This document shows positions 1 through 8,335 of a stretch of DNA of 64,000 bases, in pieces. The stretch's first letter is position 1. Each line of letters starts with the position of its first letter. Both the position numbers and the translations under genes were made by a program. The notes below the pieces were generated by a model, which saw only the letters and a program-made list of their open reading frames with translations, was not told where the DNA came from and did no database searches. This stretch comes from Bacteroidota bacterium. Lineage in GTDB: Bacteria; Bacteroidota; Bacteroidia; AKYH767-A; OLB10. The stretch is from assembly GCA_016713525.1 (NCBI GenBank), contig JADJOZ010000001.1:62001-126000 (forward strand), read 5' to 3'.

Positions 1-1
1 A

Positions 2-121
2 AATAACAACGAACAAAATAGAAAAGTTAATCTGAACGAATTCGCAAACGGTGTTTACATCGTTCATTTATTATCGGGTGATGATGTTAGCAGCACCCGA
101 TTTATTAAGAATTCTAATTAA
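2..121 (+). CDS. C-terminal end of a T9SS-sorted secreted protein (partial)
   Basis: The first bases encode 39 residues ending at a TAA, with the gene beginning outside the window. The stretch reads like the last strands of a type A T9SS sorting domain: a Leu-Asn-Glu-Phe-Ala-Asn-Gly-Val-Tyr turn followed by a hydrophobic strand and a short basic tail. Such domains direct export through the outer membrane and are cleaved at the cell surface. The function of the missing part cannot be judged. Confidence 0.6.
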   Translation, partial: NNNEQNRKVNLNEFANGVYIVHLLSGDDVSSTRFIKNSN

Positions 122-134
122 TCCATAAATATTA

Positions 135-803
135 ATGAAAATGTTGTTTAAATCGATTCTTCACTATTGTAACTATTCTTGCAGAATATTAAACATATTT
201 TTTGTAATCACTTTAGTTGTAGGATTCAGTTCTTGTGAAAAGGATTCTGATGATGAAGAAGTTACGGTAATTGAAACAGGTACTGTCACAGATGCTTCCG
301 GAATAACTTATAAAACTGTTAAAATTGGGGGTCAGTGGTGGATGGCCGAAGATCTGAAAACTACGGTTTATAGAGATGGTTCGCCAGTTACTCAATCTCA
401 GGCTCCTGCAGCATGGACAACAGATCAGGAAGGTTATTGTATTTTCGATAATAATTCCGCTGCACCAGGTTTATTGTATAACTGGTATGCCGTCATTGAT
501 TCAAGAAATGTTGCTCCTCAGGGATGGAGGGTTCCAACCGATCAGGATTGGAAAATATTAGAGCAATATCTAGGTATGAGCTCAGCTGATACTGACAAAA
601 CTGGTTGGAGAGGAAGTAATCAGGGTGAGCAACTCAAAAGTAAAGGAACTACAGGTTGGCAACGCTACGGTGATGTTTGGCCAACAAACTCTTCCGGCTT
701 CACTGCCCTTGCCGGAGGGAGCAGACTGCCAAATGCAATATTTGGTAATCCGGGATTATTCAGCACCGGCTTTTGGTGGACATTTTCTGAAAATGACAGA
801 TGA
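135..803 (+). CDS. FSU-type (Fibrobacter major paralogous domain) lipoprotein, frameshifted near its end
   Basis: The 222-aa product has a hydrophobic signal segment ending in a lipobox (GFSSC, Cys about residue 34), so it is probably anchored to a membrane. Residues about 48-215 match the Fibrobacter succinogenes major paralogous domain: a GxxWMAEDL start, a YNWYAV segment, GWRVPTDQDW, and GFTALAGGSR. The family normally ends in a WYR...YGFSVRC block. Here that block exists but lies in another frame just downstream (804-903), so the reading frame breaks at about 780-803. The molecular role of the family is unknown; it is common on the surface of Bacteroidota. Confidence 0.75.
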   Translation: MKMLFKSILHYCNYSCRILNIFFVITLVVGFSSCEKDSDDEEVTVIETGTVTDASGITYKTVKIGGQWWMAEDLKTTVYRDGSPVTQSQAPAAWTTDQEGYCIFDNNSAAPGLLYNWYAVIDSRNVAPQGWRVPTDQDWKILEQYLGMSSADTDKTGWRGSNQGEQLKSKGTTGWQRYGDVWPTNSSGFTALAGGSRLPNAIFGNPGLFSTGFWWTFSENDR

Positions 804-903
804 AGAAGCCTGGTATCGTCATCTTGATTATAAATCTAAAAATGTTTTTAGGTATCATTCCGATAAAAATTATGGGTTCAGTATCAGATGTATAAAGGAA
901 TAA
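804..903 (+). pseudogene. Out-of-frame 3' end of the FSU-type lipoprotein gene
   Basis: Read one base out of phase with the upstream gene, this stretch encodes EEAWYRHLDY followed by NYGFSIRCIKE and a TAA. These are the expected last residues of the FSU domain. The join needs one base removed or two added between about 780 and 803. It is either a sequencing indel or a recent frameshift. Confidence 0.7.
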
Positions 904-931
904 AAACTATATTTTATGTTTGTTGATGTTG

Positions 932-957
932 GTCCGGATTTGTCCGGACTTTTTATT
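932..957 (+). terminator. Rho-independent terminator after the FSU-type gene
   Basis: A perfect 7-bp stem (GTCCGGA / TCCGGAC) with a TTTG loop is followed by a T-rich tract. It lies 29 bases after the stop of the restored FSU gene, which supports 903 as that gene's real end. Confidence 0.8.
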
Positions 958-1143
958 TAAGATGCAACGACATTATTTTCCGGTTTCGTTTTATCTGTTA
1001 ATCTTAACCTAACGTAAATGGTGCTCTTCTTTAACGATTTCATAAATTGAAACGCTAGGTGTAAACATGTTGCAGGTGGATATTTGTGGTGTTCAAAAAA
1101 AGGAACTACTCTAAATCGAATTCTAACCAATTAATTTAAAAAA

Positions 1144-2700
1144 ATGAAAAAAACAATGTCAAAAATGATGCTGACTGCTCTTATCGCAGTTTCATCTGCT
1201 GCAACGGGAGTTGCACAAACTAACTTAGGCGCCGATTGCGGTTGTCCTGCGGTGGGAAGCCGTACATCTGTTAACATGTCAACACTTGCTGTTTCTGGTG
1301 GTGCTACTGATGGTGACTTAACTGCTACCAGCACTATCCTTACCTGCGACAAAATTTATGTGCTTGACAAAAAAATCTTTGTTCCATCAGGAAAATCAAT
1401 TACCATTCAACCAGGTACCTTGATCAAAGCTAACACCAGTTTAACTCCAGGAGATGCAACTGCATTAGTAGTTTCAAGAGGTGGTAAAATCTTTGCAGCA
1501 GGAACACAATCTTGCCCAATCGTTTTCACTGCTGCTGCTGATCCAATGAACGGAACTTATGGTGTTACCAATCAGGGACAATGGGGTGGACTTGTAATCT
1601 TAGGAAAAGCTAAAAACAACCTGGTAGCAGGAAATACCCTTGCGATTTCTACCGGAGTTGGTATCATTGAAGGATTTGCTACAGCTGATCCACGTGCTTA
1701 TTATGGTGAAGCTCCAGGTTCTGAAGATGCAAATGACAATTCAGGTATCGTTCAGTATGTTTCATTGCGTCATGGTGGTGCTACAGTTGGACCAAACAAT
1801 GAATTGAACGGTCTTACTTTAGGATCAGTTGGACGAGGAACTACTCTTGATCACATTGAAGTTGTTGCTAACAGTGATGACGGAATTGAGTTCTTTGGTG
1901 GAACTGTTGATTTGAAATACGGAGTTGTTATGTTCAATGATGACGATGGATTCGATTGGGATCAGGGTTGGTCAGGTAAAGGTCAGTTCTGGGTAGTTAT
2001 TAAAGTTGGAACTAAAGGTGACAATGGTTTTGAAATTGATGGTGATGACAACACAAGCGGTGCTGCTCCACTTTCTCATCCTTTTGTTTACAATGCAACC
2101 TTTATTGGTGATGCAACTGATGCTGGTATTGAAGCAAAAGAATTAACTGAAGGAGAAATCTACAATTCAATTCTTGCTAACTATGCACAAGGTTTTAACC
2201 TGTACAATGTTCGTGCTGGTGGTGATGCTTACGGAAAATGGAATGGTGGTCAGTTAAAAGTTAATAACTGTACTTTCATTGGTAACGTTGCTGGTTTCAC
2301 TATCCAAACTGCTGGTAACACTATCACTCCTGCTGCAGGTGCTGATTTGACCAAATTTAATACTGATGGAAACATCGTTGCTGCTTCAGTTCCAGGATTT
2401 GACTTTGCTTATGCAATGAACCTTACTACAAATGCAATTACTGATCAGTATGATGCTACTCCAAACCCAAGTCTTACAAGCAGCATTACTCCTCCGGTAG
2501 ATGATTTCTTTCAGACTGTTACTTACAGAGGTGCATTTGCTGATGGCGAAACTTCCTTGATGACGAATTGGACTTATTCTGCATTCGTTGATGCATCAAA
2601 TGGTCTTGTGAATTGCCCAACTGATTTGAATGGTGACGGAATCACTAAAGTTGAAGATTTCTTGATCCTTGTAGGACAATTTAACCTGTCTTGCGATTAA
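1144..2700 (+). CDS. Secreted beta-helix-like protein ending in a dockerin-like calcium loop
   Basis: The 518-aa product has a classical signal peptide (MKKTMSKMML, then an Ala-rich core ending AQT). Residues about 60-450 contain Gly/Asn-rich strands of the kind seen in right-handed beta-helix proteins (IQPGTLIKAN, GGTVDLKYGV, NGFEIDGDDN), with cysteines near the N-terminus. The last 25 residues hold DLNGDGITKVEDF, matching the dockerin/EF-hand loop DxNxDGxxxxxD, and a Cys pair brackets this region. No T9SS sorting domain follows. It sits 49 bases upstream of a cohesin-like T9SS protein and is probably co-transcribed with it. Codons are strongly biased (GGT, GCT, GTT), suggesting high expression. 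The family is unrecognised; function is inferred only as a surface or secreted structural protein. Confidence 0.75.
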   Translation: MKKTMSKMMLTALIAVSSAATGVAQTNLGADCGCPAVGSRTSVNMSTLAVSGGATDGDLTATSTILTCDKIYVLDKKIFVPSGKSITIQPGTLIKANTSLTPGDATALVVSRGGKIFAAGTQSCPIVFTAAADPMNGTYGVTNQGQWGGLVILGKAKNNLVAGNTLAISTGVGIIEGFATADPRAYYGEAPGSEDANDNSGIVQYVSLRHGGATVGPNNELNGLTLGSVGRGTTLDHIEVVANSDDGIEFFGGTVDLKYGVVMFNDDDGFDWDQGWSGKGQFWVVIKVGTKGDNGFEIDGDDNTSGAAPLSHPFVYNATFIGDATDAGIEAKELTEGEIYNSILANYAQGFNLYNVRAGGDAYGKWNGGQLKVNNCTFIGNVAGFTIQTAGNTITPAAGADLTKFNTDGNIVAASVPGFDFAYAMNLTTNAITDQYDATPNPSLTSSITPPVDDFFQTVTYRGAFADGETSLMTNWTYSAFVDASNGLVNCPTDLNGDGITKVEDFLILVGQFNLSCD

Positions 2701-2749
2701 TATTTATTAAATAAACCCAAACTTAATAATTCAAAAAAAACTTATCTAT

Positions 2750-5700
2750 ATGAAAAAATATTTAATTGGCTTATGCCTCTTATTATCCGGTACTTTCGTA
2801 AAGTCTCAGGGACTTGAAGGTATCGTGGTGGAAAAATTCTACGTGTCGAATGCCGCTGATGGCACAGGCAGCGTTGGAACGCTTCCTACCGGATCTGTAA
2901 CATGGAGATTCTATGTTGATATGGCTCCAGGTTATATTTTCCAGGCAGCTTACGGAGATGGTAACCACTTGCTTCGTTTCCAGACTTCTACAACCTTCTT
3001 TAATAATGAAGACAGAGGTTCTACCAATGCAAATGCAATTGGTTTTAACTTTATCGATGACAACACTGTAATGTTAGATTCGTATCTTTCTGCAGGTGCA
3101 ACTTGCAGCAATCGTTTAGGTGTTCTTAAATCTGAAGATGATGCAGTTGGTCAGGTTGTTAACAGCAATGGTTTATTACAAAATGCTGATCCTTCTGCAG
3201 GTATTCCTTTGACTTCTCGTGATGGACAGACTGGTACTGCCGGTACTCCTTCTGCATTCACAGAATTAGGTTTAGCTTCTGCTTTGTCTGTATTAGATGC
3301 AACAAGCGGTGCAGGTTCTATCCTTTCAACTAACAATGGTTCTTGGGCTTCTTTGGCTGGTGCTTCAGGTCCAACTGCTACTAACCGTGTATTAATTGCA
3401 CAAATCACCACTGATGGTGTATTACAGTTCGAACTTAACGTTCAGATCCGTAGTGCTTTAAACGTAGTTGAGAATTATGTTGCTTCTAGTCCGGTAGGAA
3501 CTGAGCAGTTATTTGCAGGTTTATCAGGTACATTAAACCAGGCTAACGCTTCTCCAACAATTTCTATTACTGCTCCAACAGCAGGAAGTGCTTACCTTAC
3601 AGGAGATCCTGTTACTATCGATGCAACAGCTGCTGATGCTGATGGTACAGTAACTAACGTTCAGTTTTTGGTTGATGGTGTTGTAGTTGGTAGTGATGCT
3701 ACTGCTCCTTATTCATTTACATGGACAAGTACTGTAGGTTCTCATTCATTAACTGCTCGTGCAACTGATGATTTAGGTGCTCAAACTACTTCTGCTCCTG
3801 TAGGAATTATAGTTGGTAGCGTTATTGCTCCAACGGTTGCAATCACTTCTCCAACTTCAGGTTCAACTTTTGTACTTGGTGACGTAGTGAATATCACTGC
3901 TAACGCTAATGATGCAGATGGAACTGTTACTCAGGTTGAATTCTTTGTGAATGGTGTATCAGTTGGTGTTGATGCTACTACTCCTTATGCTTTTGCATGG
4001 CAGTCAGTTGTTGGTAACTCAAGCTTAACTGCTGTAGCTACTGATGATGATAATGCAACTGCAACATCTGCTCCGATTTCAATTTCTGTATTCGATTCAA
4101 GCAGTGCTTATGTGATTTCAACATCTTCAAATCCTTGCTCTGCAAATACACTTTGCCTTCCTATTGTAGCTATCACTCCTGTTAACGATGTAATTGGATA
4201 TGATATCGTACTTGATTATGACAAAACTAAAGTTCTTCCTTCTGGAGTTGTAACTGTAGGTAATGCATTAATCAATCCTGCTATCACTTCAACTGCTAAC
4301 AGCATTGATAACGCAAATGGTAAAATGTACATTTCTGTATTCTTTAACGCATCTGCACCTATTACTGCTGAATTTAATGGTTCTGGTCAGTTGCTTTGCG
4401 TTGAGTTTACGAGAACTGCAGGATTCAGCGCTGTTGATACTGCTGCTTTCTCTGTATCTTCTTTACAGGAAAGTTATTTCAATGGAGTACTTCCTAAAGT
4501 TGTTAGTCCAGGTGAATACATTACCTATCAGGAAAGTGATTACACAAGTAACCTGAAGTTCTGGTTCGATGGTAGCCCAATCCGCTACAATCCAGCTGTT
4601 CCAACAGACTATGTTATCACTAACATCTATGGATCTAACTTAACTTGTACTTCAATTTCAGCTACTGCTGTTCAACCTGATTTAGCCGGTAATTTCACTT
4701 ACGATATCGCTAATGGTCCTTCAATCGATATCCGCAAAGATATCCCTGCAACAACTTCAGTTCAACCTGTAGTTAACGGATTTGATGCATTCCTTACACG
4801 TCGTGTTCTTATTAACGATCCTACTTATATCCCTTCAGTTTATTCATTGATCGCAATGGATGTTAATATTGATGGTGTTGTGAGTGCTGGTGACTTGTCA
4901 CAAATCAATCAGCGTGCTGTATTGATCATTGGCGAATTCAGACAAGCATGGAATTACTCTGCTGGTGGTGTATCTAACGGTGAACTTTCTAAAGACTGGT
5001 TGTTCGTTGATCAAACAACTTTAAACTCTGATCCTTCATTTGTTATTTCTTCAAACTATCCTTTCCCTGATGTAACTGGTGGATATGAGAAATCAAATGT
5101 TCCAGTTCTTGATTTCTGTATCGAAGTTCCTGTATTTACTTCTCCTTCTTGCTCAGTATTCGGTATCGAGTCTTACACAGGAATCTTAATGGGTGATGTG
5201 AATGGTAACTATGCTACAGTTGTTCCTAACGGAGCATTCCGTTCTGCTGCAAGCGATAAAATGGTATTTGATCTTACTAAAGCTGTTGTTGAAAATGGTG
5301 TAATTGAAGTTCCGGTTTATGCTACTGCTGCTGAAACTGTAAATTCACTTGATTTCGCTATGATGTTTAATGGTTCTAAAATGTCTTTCAAAGAAGTTAG
5401 AACTAATGAAAGCAACTTAGAGTCATTATCTTTCTTCAATACTGCTGATCAGGCATTACGTTTCACTTCTTATAGCCTTGAATCAATTGATCTTACTAAA
5501 TCTGTTGGATCAGTTGTATTTGAAACAGCTTCTGAATTAACTGCTGAAGATTTCAATTCAATCGAAGCTTTCATCAACGGTGAAAGAGTTGCTGCTGAAG
5601 TAATCGGAAATCGTGCTGCAGTTAGTGATGTAATGGTAAATGTTTACCCAAATCCTGCTTCTTCTTCAATCAATGTTCTTCTTTCTGAAGATGCTTCAGT

Positions 5701-5860
5701 TGAGATCTTTGATATGAACGGAAAAGTTGTTGTTTCTGAATCAGGTGTGAAAGCATTTGAGAAGTATTCTATCAATACTCAACATCTTGCAAAAGGTGTT
5801 TATACTTTGAAAGCTTCTAATGCCGGATTCGTTACTGTTCAAAAAGTTGTTATCCAGTAA
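2750..5860 (+). CDS. Large T9SS protein with Ig-like, cohesin-like and dockerin-like modules
   Basis: The 1036-aa product begins with a signal peptide (cleavage near SQG). Two tandem Ig-like repeats at about 268-445 share the pattern ADADGTVTNVQFLVDG / ANDADGTVTQVEFFVNG. A cohesin-like beta-sandwich follows at about 450-595 (VIGYDIVLDYDKTKV). A dockerin-like loop, DVNIDGVVSAGDL, is at about 703-715. A second, shorter cohesin-like module at about 840-955 (VFDLTKAVVENGVIEVPV, LRFTSYSLE, FINGERV) is shared with the next two genes. Residues about 960-1036 are a type A T9SS sorting domain (VYPNPASSSINV ... KVVIQ). Codon use is strongly biased, as in the gene upstream. The protein is probably an abundant cell-surface scaffold; the partner is unknown. 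Confidence 0.85.
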   Translation: MKKYLIGLCLLLSGTFVKSQGLEGIVVEKFYVSNAADGTGSVGTLPTGSVTWRFYVDMAPGYIFQAAYGDGNHLLRFQTSTTFFNNEDRGSTNANAIGFNFIDDNTVMLDSYLSAGATCSNRLGVLKSEDDAVGQVVNSNGLLQNADPSAGIPLTSRDGQTGTAGTPSAFTELGLASALSVLDATSGAGSILSTNNGSWASLAGASGPTATNRVLIAQITTDGVLQFELNVQIRSALNVVENYVASSPVGTEQLFAGLSGTLNQANASPTISITAPTAGSAYLTGDPVTIDATAADADGTVTNVQFLVDGVVVGSDATAPYSFTWTSTVGSHSLTARATDDLGAQTTSAPVGIIVGSVIAPTVAITSPTSGSTFVLGDVVNITANANDADGTVTQVEFFVNGVSVGVDATTPYAFAWQSVVGNSSLTAVATDDDNATATSAPISISVFDSSSAYVISTSSNPCSANTLCLPIVAITPVNDVIGYDIVLDYDKTKVLPSGVVTVGNALINPAITSTANSIDNANGKMYISVFFNASAPITAEFNGSGQLLCVEFTRTAGFSAVDTAAFSVSSLQESYFNGVLPKVVSPGEYITYQESDYTSNLKFWFDGSPIRYNPAVPTDYVITNIYGSNLTCTSISATAVQPDLAGNFTYDIANGPSIDIRKDIPATTSVQPVVNGFDAFLTRRVLINDPTYIPSVYSLIAMDVNIDGVVSAGDLSQINQRAVLIIGEFRQAWNYSAGGVSNGELSKDWLFVDQTTLNSDPSFVISSNYPFPDVTGGYEKSNVPVLDFCIEVPVFTSPSCSVFGIESYTGILMGDVNGNYATVVPNGAFRSAASDKMVFDLTKAVVENGVIEVPVYATAAETVNSLDFAMMFNGSKMSFKEVRTNESNLESLSFFNTADQALRFTSYSLESIDLTKSVGSVVFETASELTAEDFNSIEAFINGERVAAEVIGNRAAVSDVMVNVYPNPASSSINVLLSEDASVEIFDMNGKVVVSESGVKAFEKYSINTQHLAKGVYTLKASNAGFVTVQKVVIQ

Positions 5861-5889
5861 TTATTGTATTAAAGTTTGATTCTTTTCTC

Positions 5890-5925
5890 AACCGGGCTGT
5901 CCGTTCATGACAGCCCGGTTTTTTT
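5890..5925 (+). terminator. Strong rho-independent terminator
   Basis: A 12-bp stem starting AACCGGGCTGTC with a 7-base loop is followed by a run of T. It lies 30 bases after the scaffold-like gene and separates it from the next secreted protein. Confidence 0.9.
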
Positions 5926-6030
5926 GTTAAAACAAGTACCTGTTTTTCTTATTCTAATCTTAAGTATATATCATTTTTGATTATTTAAACCAATTTGTTA
6001 CCAATAGTAATGTTGCGGTAACACTTTTAA

Positions 6031-7335
6031 ATGTTGCCATTTTTACTTTTACACGAAATGAAATACCACAGGAAATATAGTAATGTTAATACCGGATTTA
6101 ATTTGGTATTCCCTCCGTTTGTCTGCTTAGTTCTGCTATTTCTAACTGTAACCAGTTTGGCAAAGGCAAACGACAATTTTCTTATTTCTAATCAGGATAC
6201 TATAATTTTTGATTTTTCTAATGCTGTTTGCGCTTCCGGATATATGGAAGTTCCTGTTCGCTTTAATTCGGATGAACAGGTTTACGCAATGGACTTCGCA
6301 TTAAAGTTTAATCCTGCAGTTTTTACGTATATTTCTGTTACTTCTCACCAGGCTTACTTATCTGTTTCAGCTAATTACAATAGTGGCGATAGCACCTTAC
6401 GTTTTTCTTCCAGCAGTTTACAGGTGATTGATAATAATACAACTTTAGTTTCGGTCCGTTTTTCTTTACCTGTTTCGCAAATTGATTATACCGACTTCGT
6501 ATCTGTTTATACATTGCTCAATGGTGACGATTGCAGTGCGAAAGCTATTGAACCGTTACCGGCTGGTGTAATTACACCCGGAGGCGATACTTCTATTCTT
6601 CCCGGTGATTCTCTTTCACTAAGTTTTGTACCAAATGCCGCTTTAAGTTATATATGGTCTACGGGACAAACTGCCAGCACTATTTATGTTAATGCACCGG
6701 GCATTTATTCGCTGACAACCTTTTATGGTAATGGTTGCGAGACGGTAAATTCGATATTGATCACTGAAGCAAATCCGTTGCCTGTTACTTATCTCTATTT
6801 TGATGCATTTCAGGATGGAGAAAATGTTGAAGTAAGGTGGATTACTGCCACTGAACTGAATTGTGACTATTTTAATGTTGAAAGAAGTTTTGATCTGGAA
6901 GATTGGATTACACTGTCTTCCGTGCAAGGTGCAGGAAATTCTAATACTTTAACCGAGTATGCTTTAAGCGATGTAAAGCTTTCTTCAGGACTAAATTATT
7001 ATCGGTTAAAACAGGTCGATTACAATGGAGAGTTTAGTTATTCACTGGTGATTGCAGTCGACTTTGAAAATTCATCGACTCAATCTGACCTTAAACTATT
7101 CCCGAACCCGGTGTCCGGAAACAGCATTCAGTTTCAAACAAGTGGATTTCATGCAGTTGACGTTTCAGTCAGGTTAACCAATATGGAAGGGAAGCAGCAT
7201 GGAGTTCAACTAATTGAATATCAAAATAATAAAGGAATAGTTTCTTTGCCTGAATCAATTGTAGATGGCTTCTACTTATTTACTGTTTCGGATGGGTTTG
7301 AGGAACTTTCAACATCATTTTTCTTAAAAAAATAG
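6031..7335 (+). CDS. Secreted protein with cohesin-like module and T9SS sorting domain
   Basis: The 434-aa product carries an N-terminal hydrophobic segment ending in AKAND. An ATG at 6058 is an equally plausible start and gives a shorter n-region. Residues about 55-175 form a cohesin-like beta-sandwich closely resembling the last module of the upstream protein (IIFDFSNAVC, MEVPVRF, AMDFALKFNP, LRFSSSSLQ, LLNGDDC). A second Ig-like/gliding-motility-type domain follows at about 185-250. Residues about 250-345 resemble the fibronectin-like segment often placed before a sorting domain (VEVRWITATE, YYRLKQVDYNGEFSYS). The sorting domain itself (LFPNPVSGN) is at about 350-434. Role unknown; probably surface-exposed. 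Confidence 0.8.
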   Translation: MLPFLLLHEMKYHRKYSNVNTGFNLVFPPFVCLVLLFLTVTSLAKANDNFLISNQDTIIFDFSNAVCASGYMEVPVRFNSDEQVYAMDFALKFNPAVFTYISVTSHQAYLSVSANYNSGDSTLRFSSSSLQVIDNNTTLVSVRFSLPVSQIDYTDFVSVYTLLNGDDCSAKAIEPLPAGVITPGGDTSILPGDSLSLSFVPNAALSYIWSTGQTASTIYVNAPGIYSLTTFYGNGCETVNSILITEANPLPVTYLYFDAFQDGENVEVRWITATELNCDYFNVERSFDLEDWITLSSVQGAGNSNTLTEYALSDVKLSSGLNYYRLKQVDYNGEFSYSLVIAVDFENSSTQSDLKLFPNPVSGNSIQFQTSGFHAVDVSVRLTNMEGKQHGVQLIEYQNNKGIVSLPESIVDGFYLFTVSDGFEELSTSFFLKK

Positions 7336-7396
7336 TCATAACATAATCTTTACAAAAGCATAATTTTAAATGTATTCAATCGGGCAAACGGTTGTA

Positions 7397-7404
7397 TAGT
7401 TTTG
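7397..7404 (+). promoter_or_regulatory. Candidate -7 element (TAGTTTTG) of the third cohesin-like gene
   Basis: TAGTTTTG fits the Bacteroidota -7 consensus TAnnTTTG and lies 16 bases before the ATG at 7421. I do not see a convincing TTG/TTTG at the -33 position, so this rests on one box. Confidence 0.45.
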
Positions 7405-7420
7405 AGGCAAAATAAGGAAA

Positions 7421-8335
7421 ATGAAAAATTATTACACACTCATAGTTGTTTGCTGCTCATTGCTGCTATTAACAGGTTCGAAAGGATTTGCTCAGGAAGC
7501 AAAATTCACCTCACAGGGAAATAATCCAAATACATTGGTCATCGATAATCAGGATTCAGTTTTTTTCGATTTATTCAACTCTACTGTAGTTGGACCTACA
7601 ATTGAATTCCCGGTTTTCATTAAATCGGATGATGTAATTAATGCATTGGATTTTTCTTTTAAATACAATGAAAACGAACTTGAATATGATACCATAATAA
7701 ATTTGACGAATTATATTCAGCATTTGTCTTATTATAATCCCGGCGACTCCACAGTTCGTTTTACTTCTTATAGTTTTACTCAACCCTATACTGTAGATAC
7801 TGCCTTAGTATTAGTTAGGTTTACTGTGCTGACAGGTGTTTTTTGCAGCAATGATCTGCTAAATGCTGAAGCGTTGCTAAATGGCGATGGTTGCTCAGAA
7901 ATAATTATTGAATGTCAATCAACAGGTATCGCTGATGAATTCAATGAGACGTCTGTTAGCGTTTATCCTAATCCATCTGATAAAACATTATTTATAGACG
8001 TGGACAAAATGTCTGTTTTAGATATTTATGATATTTCAGGAAAGAATTATTTAATTGATTTTCCTTTGGAAGAGAATTTCACCAATGAAATTCCTACACA
8101 CAATTTGGCTGATGGTGTTTACTTCCTGAAAATTAAGTATGAAGAAAAAATGGTTGTTAAAAATTGGTTATACAACACTATTGATTATTTCAGGGAAAAG
8201 AAAGGCGCTCACACATTCCCGGGAGCGCCTTTCTTTATTTTAGAAGCAGTATTTATTTGCGTCAATAAGATTTTTCGCTATTCTTCTTCGTGCTTCCTTA
8301 GAATTGAAAGCAGCAGTTTTAGTAAACCTTTTTAA
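7421..8335 (+). CDS. Short secreted protein with one cohesin-like module and T9SS sorting domain (end probably displaced)
   Basis: A signal peptide (ending GFAQE) is followed by one cohesin-like module at residues about 42-168 (VFFDLFNSTV, IEFPVFIKSD, ALDFSFKYNE, VRFTSYSF, LLNGDGC). This is the same module as in the two genes upstream. A T9SS sorting domain starts at VYPNPSDK (about residue 184). As written, the frame runs through a terminator and 96 bases into the convergent acyl-CoA dehydrogenase gene. Adding one A to the A5 run at 8159-8163 would end the protein VVKKLVIQHY with a TGA at 8182-8184, exactly as sorting domains end. I take 8184 as the likely true end. Confidence 0.8.
   Translation: MKNYYTLIVVCCSLLLLTGSKGFAQEAKFTSQGNNPNTLVIDNQDSVFFDLFNSTVVGPTIEFPVFIKSDDVINALDFSFKYNENELEYDTIINLTNYIQHLSYYNPGDSTVRFTSYSFTQPYTVDTALVLVRFTVLTGVFCSNDLLNAEALLNGDGCSEIIIECQSTGIADEFNETSVSVYPNPSDKTLFIDVDKMSVLDIYDISGKNYLIDFPLEENFTNEIPTHNLADGVYFLKIKYEEKMVVKNWLYNTIDYFREKKGAHTFPGAPFFILEAVFICVNKIFRYSSSCFLRIESSSFSKPF
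8199..8236. terminator. Bidirectional terminator between convergent genes
   Basis: The stem AGAAAGGCGCTC / GAGCGCCTTTCT with a 12-base loop has A/T tracts on both sides. It can serve both the cohesin-like gene (if that ends at 8184) and the convergent acyl-CoA dehydrogenase gene, whose stop is at 8240. Confidence 0.85.
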
